From assembly GCA_964404505.1 (NCBI GenBank), contig CAYOKH010000056.1:1-11549 (forward strand): a stretch of DNA of 11,549 bases, read 5' to 3'. A model generated the notes under the pieces. It saw only the letters and a list, made by a program, of their open reading frames with translations. It did not search any database and was not told the DNA's origin. The DNA is from DAOMNN01 sp964404505 (lineage in GTDB: Bacteria; Pseudomonadota; Gammaproteobacteria; Burkholderiales; Rhodocyclaceae). Every line of letters begins with the position of its first letter. Position 1 is the first letter of the stretch. A program made the translations under genes and the position numbers. Below, piece after piece: positions 6,436 through 11,549 of this stretch.

Positions 6436-7722
6436 ATGATCGATATCCAACTGCTTCGCAATAACATCGAACTCGTGACGAGTGCGCTGGGCGCCCGCGG
6501 GGCCGCTTTCGACCCGTCGGCATTCCGCGAACTGGAGGCTGAGCGCAAGCGTCTGCAGACGCACACCCAGGAACTCCAGGCCAGGCGCAATGCCCTGTCG
6601 AAACAGATCGGGATGCTCAAGGGGAAGGGCGAAGATGCTTCGGCGGCGATGGCGGAGGTGAGCGCCCTCGGTGACGGACTCAAGGAGAACGAGGCAGCTC
6701 TCGTCGCGGTTCTGGAACGCGTGAATGGCCTGGTGTCCGGTCTTCCCAACCTGCCGCACGAGAGTGTGCCGAGAGGCAGCGATGAAACTGCGAACGTCGA
6801 AATCCTGCGCTGGGGGACCCCGCGCAGCTTCGATTTCGAGCCCCGCGATCACGTGGACATCGGTGCAGGTCTCGGGGGGCTGGATTTCGAAACCGCGGCG
6901 AAGCTGGCTGGTTCGAGGTTTGCACTCATGCGGGGAAACGTGGCCCGGCTCCACCGGGCGCTTGCGCAGTTCATGCTGGACGTGCATACGCGCGAACACG
7001 GCTACACCGAGGTCTATGTTCCGTATCTGGTGAATCAGGCGTCGATGTTCGGTACCGGTCAGTTGCCCAAGTTCGAGGAAGACCTGTTCGCCGTGCCTCG
7101 TGGAGAGGACGGGCGCTTCTATCTCATCCCCACGTCGGAGGTGCCGGTCACCAATATCGTGCGCGGCGAATTACTCGCACCCGCCGACCTGCCGATGAAG
7201 TTCGTCGGCCATACGCCGTGCTTCCGCTCCGAGGCCGGCAGCTACGGCAAGGACACGCGCGGCATGATTCGCCAGCACCAGTTCGACAAGGTCGAACTGG
7301 TGCGCATCGAGCATCCGGACAACTCCTGGGGCGCACTGGAAGAGCTCGTCGCGCATGCCGAGGCCATTTTGCAGAAGCTCGGCCTGCCTTATCGGAAAAT
7401 CGTGCTGTGCACGGGCGACATGGGCTTCGCCGCAGCCAAGACCTACGATCTCGAGGTGTGGTTGCCGGCACAGAGCACCTATCGGGAGATCTCGTCATGC
7501 TCCAACTGCGGGGATTTTCAGGCCCGGCGCATGCAGGCCCGGGTCAGGAACCCACAGGGCAAGAACGAACTTGTCCACACCCTGAATGGCTCCGGCCTGG
7601 CCGTCGGCCGCACGCTGGTTGCGGTCCTCGAGAACGGCCAGCAGGCCGACGGTTCGGTACGGATTCCGCAGGTGCTCGTGCCGTGGATGGGCGGCGTCGA
7701 AGTCATCGAGCCCGTTCGCTGA
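6436..7722 (+). CDS. serS: Seryl-tRNA synthetase
   Basis: SerRS activates serine with ATP and loads it onto tRNA-Ser in the cytoplasm. The 428-residue product has the bacterial layout. An N-terminal tRNA-binding coiled coil spans about residues 25-105 (rich in E, K, R, Q and A). The class II catalytic core follows, with motif 2 FRSEAGSYGKDTRGMIRQHQ from residue 263 and motif 3 GRTLVAVLENGQ starting at G391. The serine-site region TSEVPVTN and the C-terminal IPQVLVPWMGG are also present, and length is normal. The ATG has only a weak GGA 6 bases upstream. Next downstream, 118 bases away, is a tRNA-Ser gene, its own substrate. serS follows rarA as in E. coli, but here a convergent small gene and an AT-rich region lie between, so it is probably transcribed separately. 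Confidence 0.98.
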   Translation: MIDIQLLRNNIELVTSALGARGAAFDPSAFRELEAERKRLQTHTQELQARRNALSKQIGMLKGKGEDASAAMAEVSALGDGLKENEAALVAVLERVNGLVSGLPNLPHESVPRGSDETANVEILRWGTPRSFDFEPRDHVDIGAGLGGLDFETAAKLAGSRFALMRGNVARLHRALAQFMLDVHTREHGYTEVYVPYLVNQASMFGTGQLPKFEEDLFAVPRGEDGRFYLIPTSEVPVTNIVRGELLAPADLPMKFVGHTPCFRSEAGSYGKDTRGMIRQHQFDKVELVRIEHPDNSWGALEELVAHAEAILQKLGLPYRKIVLCTGDMGFAAAKTYDLEVWLPAQSTYREISSCSNCGDFQARRMQARVRNPQGKNELVHTLNGSGLAVGRTLVAVLENGQQADGSVRIPQVLVPWMGGVEVIEPVR

Positions 7723-7732
7723 CAGGAATCCG

Positions 7733-7751
7733 AGGTGTGCCGCGGACACCT
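7733..7751 (+). terminator. Weak hairpin after serS
   Basis: AGGTGT (7733-7738) and ACACCT (7746-7751) flank a GC-rich 7-base loop 11 bases after the serS stop. Only TT follows, so this is at best a weak Rho-independent terminator. Confidence 0.25.
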
Positions 7752-7783
7752 TGCCGCGCCGTGTTCCCTGGGCCAGGCGTGCA

Positions 7784-7812
7784 TTGTGGGGCGCCACGCT
7801 TGTGCGTATAAT
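7784..7812 (+). promoter_or_regulatory. Promoter of tRNA-Ser
   Basis: TTGTGG (7784-7789), a 17-base spacer and a perfect TATAAT (7807-7812) give a good sigma-70 promoter. A GC-rich stretch (TCGCCCTCCCG) lies between the -10 and the expected start near 7819, as in stringently controlled stable-RNA promoters. The tRNA starts about 22 bases after that point. Confidence 0.7.
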
Positions 7813-7819
7813 TCGCCCT

Positions 7820-7837
7820 CCCGACAGTGGTGTCGGG
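7820..7837 (+). other. Hairpin in the tRNA-Ser 5' leader
   Basis: CCCGACA (7820-7826) and TGTCGGG (7831-7837) form a perfect 7-bp stem with a GTGG loop. It would occupy almost the whole primary leader, between the predicted start point and the tRNA 5' end at 7841, with only three bases left between. Confidence 0.6.
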
Positions 7838-7840
7838 TCC

Positions 7841-7933
7841 GGAGAGGTACCGAAGTGGTCATAACGGCGCCGACTCGAAATCGGATGGTCAGGGAAACCT
7901 GGCACGTGGGTTCGAATCCCACCCTCTCCGCCA
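7841..7933 (+). tRNA. tRNA-Ser (anticodon CGA)
   Basis: The sequence folds as a class II tRNA. The acceptor stem is GGAGAGG (7841-7847) with CCTCTCC (7923-7929), followed by discriminator G7930 and an encoded CCA (7931-7933). The anticodon stem CCGA/TCGG encloses the loop CTCGAAA (7874-7880), so the anticodon is CGA (7876-7878), reading UCG. A long variable arm with the stem CAGG/CCTG is present, as in serine tRNAs. The T arm is GTGGG-TTCGAAT-CCCAC. It lies 118 bases after serS, with its own promoter. Serine tRNA genes are common integration sites, and what follows looks like accessory DNA. Confidence 0.97.
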
Positions 7934-8256
7934 AAGCACCTGTAAAAACTGAAATTCTGGCCAGTTGTTATTTACTACCCATCCAGCGACCCATCCACTG
8001 AAAAGCGCTTGGGCGGGTCGCTCGATTGATGGACCTCTCAGCCACCCGACCACCCTGGCTGATGCAGCCGGCGTGCCATGGGCGATGGTCATCTGAACCT
8101 GACGTGGGCCGCTGTTGGCAAGCTGCGGGTGTAGCCCGTGCGTTCACGTGGGAACCGGGTCGCCGTCCAGCGGAAACGTCGTTTGAAGCGGGCGGATTCG
8201 GGCTACAAGGGAACGAAGGCCAATTCGATGAAACGACGCCTGAACAAGAGTCGGAT
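7934..8256. other. Gene-free stretch after tRNA-Ser with inverted repeats
   Basis: I see no supportable gene in these 323 bases. Present are a 9-base direct repeat ACCCATCCA with a 12-base period (7977-7985 and 7989-7997); a 9-base inverted repeat TGTAGCCCG (8130-8138) with CGGGCTACA (8199-8207); and an 8-base inverted repeat CGTCGTTT (8177-8184) with AAACGACG (8231-8238). The last two lie just beyond the 3' end of the minus-strand TPR gene and may structure its 3' untranslated RNA. No copy of the tRNA 3' end was found here. Confidence 0.5.
7947..7975 (+). terminator. Possible weak terminator of tRNA-Ser
   Basis: AACTG (7947-7951) and CAGTT (7962-7966) form a short stem, followed by T-rich GTTATTT, 14 bases after the tRNA CCA. 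The stem is short and the T-run is broken. Confidence 0.25.
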
Positions 8257-9939
8257 CTACTGCTTCGACAGTTCCGCCAGCGCCGCATCGAACCATTCCA
8301 CCCAGTCCTGACTGGCGTGCAGCCGTCCGGCTACCTTGAGTTGCTGCAACACTTCGCGCCCGCGCAACAGGAACGCCCGCCGCTCGGTCGAAGACAGGCC
8401 CGAATGGCTGCCGAGTTTGCTGCACGATACAGCAACATCAACCTGCCATCCGGTATTGGCCGGATCGCGCCCGGCCAGCGCCTCGGCAATCGCCAGCGCC
8501 TTGCGGTACGCGGCCAGCGCCCCCGTCCCGNNNNNNNNNNNNNNNNNNNNNNNNNNNNNNNNNNNNNNNNNNNNNNNNNNNNNNNNNNNNNNNNNNNNNN
8601 NNNNNNNNNNNNNNNNNNNNNNNNNNNNNNCGATCTTGATGTGGCTGACCGACAGGTCGCGCTGCCATTCGGTATTGGCCGGATCCACCTCGATCAAATG
8701 TTGCGTGAGGCGATGGGCCTCATCGTAGTCCCGCCGCGCATCTGCCACGGAAGCGTAGATGCGCCCCTGATCGCCCTGGCCGACAAGGAACCGGAACGCC
8801 GCATGAAGCGCCTGCGGCCAGTCTGGCTCAATCTCTAGAATTTCAGCATATAGCACGCGAGCTTCGGCAGGCTGACCCTTCGTGTCGTAAAGAGCGGCGG
8901 TTTGTAACAGCGGCTCGAGCTCGTTTCGATTGTTCTGGCGCGCCGCAGCGGCACGGGCGCGGACCGTCTGGAGGATGGAGGAGCGCTGCGAGGCGACATA
9001 AGCGATGGCCTCGTCGACCCCTTGTTCGGCCAGGATGCGCCTCATCTCATGGAAGACACTGGTGGAGCCTTCGCGCCCGTCGATCTCGGCAAACGATGCG
9101 GCCAGCTCATCTATCCGCACCAGGCGGACGGCGTGCGCGGCATCGGCGGCCTCGCGCGCCCGCTGACGCTCCCGCCAATCGCTCGCCGCCTCGGCCTGCG
9201 CCAGTTCGCGAGCATGAGCTTCCTCGGTGGACTTGAGCAAGTGGGCGCGAATTTTCTCCGTATTCACCGCTGCGACCTGCTGAAGATTTGTGTCAATTCG
9301 CTGGAAGGCAAACCAGCCGCCTCCGCCCAGGATCGTCAAACCAACCAATATGGCAACAGCGGCGTTTCTCAGTCTGCGTTGCCGACCCTCCTCCGCAAGG
9401 CGTAGTTCGCCGAGCTCATCGCGCAAACGCAGGATAATGTTGTCAAGCTCGGTGTCGTTGTTCGCGGTGTGACGCAGGTAATTTCCCCGCACGAGGCGGG
9501 TGAGATAAGCTTGCTGAAGGGTGCGACGTTCCGCTTGGTATGACTGGGAGGCAGTCGGATCAAGGTTCTGAGCTGGGTCCGGAAGATCGAGTTGTTCGAC
9601 GGCCTTGTCGCGGCGACACTGCTGGCCAATTACGATGACCCAAGTCTTCTTGCCTTGGCGGAGGGCATACAGCAACTCGAACTGGGTGTAGGAGACACGA
9701 TCATAGTCGGGGCCCGCTTCAGGCGGCTCGGCGCCATATCCGTCCCCGACGAGCTGGATCAGGCCCTCGCAGCCATCAATCTGTTCGCGCAGCCACTGGC
9801 GCAATTCTCCGTGCCCGGTGGGGAAGTCATCCTGCGACACCGCGTCGTAACCCAGCGTGCGAACCGTGCTTCCCACCGCCTGCCGGGCAGAGCGCAGCTC
9901 CGCGCTGACTGCCGAGAGAAAGAGCCGGGGTCGGACCAT
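8257..9939 (-). CDS. DUF4062 (TIR-like)-transmembrane-coiled-coil-TPR protein, with assembly gap
   Basis: The frame gives 560 residues including 34 unknown ones. Residues 1-104 look like a DUF4062 domain, a TIR-like fold: MVRPRLFLSAVSAELRSAR at the start, FPTGHGELRQWLREQIDGC (39-57), LVGDGYGAEPP (63-73), and SYTQFELLYALRQGK (83-97), whose E88 sits where TIR-like domains keep a conserved glutamate. RQRRLR (186-191) precedes one membrane helix (192-212), so the N-terminus is predicted inside the cell. A charged, alanine-rich coiled coil covers about 215-290. TPR-like repeats run from about 341, including LYDTKGQPAEARVLYAEILE and the repeated DPANT(E/G)WQ motif on both sides of the gap (residues 437-470). 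The start has AGGAGG (plus-strand 9945-9950) 5 bases upstream; the stop is TAG. The gene stands alone between a tRNA-Ser and an RND pump gene, flanked by gene-free DNA. Function is unknown; signalling or phage defence is inferred from domain content. True length depends on the gap. Confidence 0.85.
   Translation of the reverse strand: MVRPRLFLSAVSAELRSARQAVGSTVRTLGYDAVSQDDFPTGHGELRQWLREQIDGCEGLIQLVGDGYGAEPPEAGPDYDRVSYTQFELLYALRQGKKTWVIVIGQQCRRDKAVEQLDLPDPAQNLDPTASQSYQAERRTLQQAYLTRLVRGNYLRHTANNDTELDNIILRLRDELGELRLAEEGRQRRLRNAAVAILVGLTILGGGGWFAFQRIDTNLQQVAAVNTEKIRAHLLKSTEEAHARELAQAEAASDWRERQRAREAADAAHAVRLVRIDELAASFAEIDGREGSTSVFHEMRRILAEQGVDEAIAYVASQRSSILQTVRARAAAARQNNRNELEPLLQTAALYDTKGQPAEARVLYAEILEIEPDWPQALHAAFRFLVGQGDQGRIYASVADARRDYDEAHRLTQHLIEVDPANTEWQRDLSVSHIKIXXXXXXXXXXXXXXXXXXXXXXXXXXXXXXXXXXGTGALAAYRKALAIAEALAGRDPANTGWQVDVAVSCSKLGSHSGLSSTERRAFLLRGREVLQQLKVAGRLHASQDWVEWFDAALAELSKQ
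8531..8630. other. 100-N assembly gap inside the TPR repeats
   Basis: Exactly 100 unknown bases interrupt the TPR coding region, a usual placeholder for a gap of unknown size. The same 10-base motif GGTATTGGCC, encoding part of DPANT, flanks it at 8452 and 8671, so near-identical tandem repeats probably defeated the assembly. The reading frame is kept across the placeholder. Confidence 0.9.
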
Positions 9940-10398
9940 CGGACCCTCCTCACTTTTCCTCTAAGGGTAGTACATAAGTCCTTCACGATGAATACATAGA
10001 GAGACGCCCGGCCGGTTGGCAGCCTGGCTCAAATACCTGCCTGTCGTAACTTAAAGGCCGCATAGGCGCTTAGGGTCGGGCACTGCCACCGGGCTGAAAA
10101 GGTTGGACGACAGCTTTCAGATTGATCCGGGCATTGGTGATGGAACTTCGGCACTTGTCCGCTTGGCTGGCCGCTCCAGCTTGCAAGGCGCCATTGAGCT
10201 GTTGCGGTCGGCGGATGGCAGCCGACCCTAAGGGGCCGTTCGGCCCGGTGCAAAGCCGACGTCGAAAGCTCCGCGAAGCAAGGCATCGATATGCCAGACT
10301 GTAGCCTGAGCTAGCGCAGGGTACCGAGTACCATGCAGGTAGTAACAGTTGCGGCACGCCGGCAACCCGCTACGGGGCCGGTGCGCCGATTCCTTGTG
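9940..10398. other. Gene-free intergenic stretch with several inverted repeats
   Basis: These 459 bases hold no convincing gene. The left end carries the ribosome binding site of the TPR gene and must hold its promoter; I see no clear hexamer pair. The rest is rich in dyads, listed as a repeat element at 10041-10246. There is also GGTAC-CGA-GTACC (10320-10332) and a GC-rich hairpin built on CCGG and CCCG/CGGG (10359-10381), 18 bases after the RND gene stop. The latter could contribute to ending that transcript, but no T-run follows. Confidence 0.5.
10041..10246. repeat. Palindrome-rich element bounded by an 11-bp inverted repeat
   Basis: CTTAGGGTCGG (10069-10079) is the exact reverse complement of CCGACCCTAAG (10222-10232), with 142 bases between. 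Also seen are CTGTCGT (10041-10047) with ACGACAG (10107-10113), GGTCGGC (10206-10212) with GCCGACC (10221-10227), and GGGCCG-TT-CGGCCC (10233-10246). Such a cluster resembles a small non-autonomous mobile element or the remnant of one. No transposase or target-site duplication was seen. Confidence 0.45.
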
Positions 10399-11549
10399 CT
10401 AGGACGTGACCGGTTCCGTTCGCATCGCAGTAGCGGCCTGCCCGCCCTCCGCCGCCGCCGGCCTGATCTTGAACCAGATGGCGTACAAGGCCGGCAAGAA
10501 CACCAGGGTCAGGACCGTCCCGGCGAAGGTGCCGCCGATCAAGGTATAGGCCAGCGTTCCCCAGAACACCGACTGGGTGAGCGGCATGAACGCCAGGATG
10601 GCGGCGAGCGCGGTCAGGATGACCGGACGCGCGCGCTGCACGGTGGCCTCGACCACGGCATCGAAGGGCGCCAATCCATCCTTCTCGTTGCTGCGAATCT
10701 GACCGATCAGGATGAGGGTGTTGCGCATCAGGATTCCGGACAGCGCAATCAGACCGACGAGCGCGTTGATGCCGAACAGCTGCTGGAACAACAGCAGCGT
10801 AGGCACGACCCCGATGAGGCCCAGCGGCGCGGTGGCGAACACCATCATCATCGCGGAGATCGATCGGACCTGGAAGATGATCGTGATCAGTGTCAGCGCG
10901 ATCATGATGGGGAAGATCGGCGCCATGGCGTCATTCGCCTTGCCGGATTCCTCGATGGAACCACCCTGCTCGATCCGGTAGCCGGCCGGCAGCGTGGCGA
11001 TGACGGGCTGAAGATCCTTCCACACCGCGGTGGACACGTCCGGCGGCTGCAAGCCCTCGGCGATATCACCGCGCACGGTGATCGTCGGCGTGCGATCGCG
11101 GCGGCGCAGGATCGGGTCTTCCATGCGGACGTCCACGGTACCGACCTGCGACAGCGGAATCCGTTGGCCGGCCGCGCCGACCAGGGTGAAATCGGCGATC
11201 CTGGCCGGATCGAGCCGCGTGTTCCCGGCCGAGCGGGCAGCGACCTGCACCGAGCGGATGTCCTCGCGCACCTCGGTAATGGGGATGCCACTCAACAGGA
11301 ACTGAAGCTGCTGGGCCACGTTGCTGGAGGTGAGGCCGAGGCTCTGGAGCCGGTCCTGATCGAGCGAGAAACGCAGCGTGGGTACGCGCTCGCTCCAGTC
11401 GGTATTGACCGTCCGCATCTGGGACGAGGACTGCATCACGGCACGCACTTCTCCCGCGATGTCGCGCAGCGTGTCGGGGTCGGGTCCCATCACGCGGAAA
11501 GCCACGGGGAACGGCGAGTACGGGCCGAACACCAGCTGGGTCACCCGCA
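10399..11549 (-). CDS. RND efflux pump inner-membrane subunit, C-terminal part (partial)
   Basis: The reverse strand is open from the window edge to a TAG at 10399, giving about 383 C-terminal residues of a protein that is normally about 1020-1050 long. RND (AcrB-like) proteins are proton-driven trimers that expel drugs, metals or solvents through an adaptor and an outer-membrane channel. Visible are the second porter/docking region (FGPYSPFPVAFRVMGPDPD, then SLDQDRLQSLGLTSSNVAQQ) and membrane helices 8-12. These include TM10 with LVGLIALSGILMRNTLILIG, the segment FDAVVEATVQRARPVILTAL, and the final helix ending FLPALYAIWFKI. Such features fit the hydrophobe/amphiphile efflux (HAE) group more than heavy-metal pumps. 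The substrate cannot be told from this part. The frame stays open through a GTG near 11544, so the real start lies beyond the window. The tail is alanine-rich. Confidence 0.92.
   Translation of the reverse strand, partial: RVTQLVFGPYSPFPVAFRVMGPDPDTLRDIAGEVRAVMQSSSQMRTVNTDWSERVPTLRFSLDQDRLQSLGLTSSNVAQQLQFLLSGIPITEVREDIRSVQVAARSAGNTRLDPARIADFTLVGAAGQRIPLSQVGTVDVRMEDPILRRRDRTPTITVRGDIAEGLQPPDVSTAVWKDLQPVIATLPAGYRIEQGGSIEESGKANDAMAPIFPIMIALTLITIIFQVRSISAMMMVFATAPLGLIGVVPTLLLFQQLFGINALVGLIALSGILMRNTLILIGQIRSNEKDGLAPFDAVVEATVQRARPVILTALAAILAFMPLTQSVFWGTLAYTLIGGTFAGTVLTLVFLPALYAIWFKIRPAAAEGGQAATAMRTEPVTS

Noticed and set aside
7518..7934. Minus-strand open frame beginning MAERVGFEPT
   Set aside because: Its N-terminal part is the complement of tRNA-Ser. 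Such 'AERVGFEPT' proteins are a well-known spurious translation of serine tRNA genes.
7889..8092. Minus-strand open frame ending RRGWDSNPRARFP
   Set aside because: It reads antisense through the 3' half of tRNA-Ser, another known artefact; the rest has no recognisable domain.
10041..10246. Integron attC site
   Set aside because: The palindromes lack the expected core-site motifs (RYYYAAC/GTTRRRY) at their ends.
7841..11549. Duplicate of the tRNA-Ser 3' end marking an island boundary
   Set aside because: I looked for a repeat of the T-arm/acceptor sequence downstream and found none, and there is no integrase gene, so no attachment site is annotated.
1..11549. CRISPR array, rRNA or replication origin
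   Set aside because: No regularly spaced repeats, rRNA segments or clusters of DnaA-like boxes were seen.

Overview
The window looks like a chromosomal segment of a GC-rich betaproteobacterium. A member of the Rhodocyclales (Thauera/Azoarcus-like) is my best guess, made from remembered protein similarity and not from any search. The core is the order ftsK-lolA-rarA-serS, which is also found in E. coli. In E. coli lrp stands upstream of ftsK; here that place is taken by a CRP/FNR-family regulator.

Layout: (1) 1-423, minus strand: the 5' end of hppA, a membrane proton-pumping pyrophosphatase, cut by the window edge. (2) 424-842: a divergent intergenic region with no gene. (3) 843-1514, plus: a CRP-like regulator. 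(4) 1588-5937, plus: ftsK (DNA translocase), lolA (periplasmic lipoprotein carrier) and rarA (replication-associated AAA+ ATPase), tightly packed. The ftsK stop and the GTG start of lolA overlap, so this is probably one operon. (5) 5909-6172, minus: a small acidic protein of unknown function whose 3' end overlaps the 3' end of rarA. (6) 6436-7722, plus: serS (seryl-tRNA synthetase), behind an AT-rich leader with paired repeats. (7) 7841-7933, plus: tRNA-Ser(CGA), a substrate of SerS, with its own promoter and a leader hairpin.

Downstream of the tRNA the character changes. At 8257-9939 on the minus strand there is a multidomain protein: an N-terminal DUF4062 (TIR-like) domain, one membrane helix, a coiled coil and TPR repeats. 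It is interrupted by a 100-N assembly gap that falls in the repeats. Gene-free stretches of 323 and 459 bases, rich in inverted repeats, flank it. No integrase and no copy of the tRNA 3' end was seen, so an island is only suspected. The last gene (10399-11549, minus) is the 3' part of an RND efflux pump inner-membrane subunit, cut by the window edge.

The housekeeping part links chromosome segregation (FtsK), envelope biogenesis (LolA), replication-fork maintenance (RarA) and serine tRNA charging (SerS plus tRNA-Ser). The most promising candidate for something little described is the DUF4062-membrane-TPR protein, whose architecture suggests a membrane-anchored signalling or defence protein.
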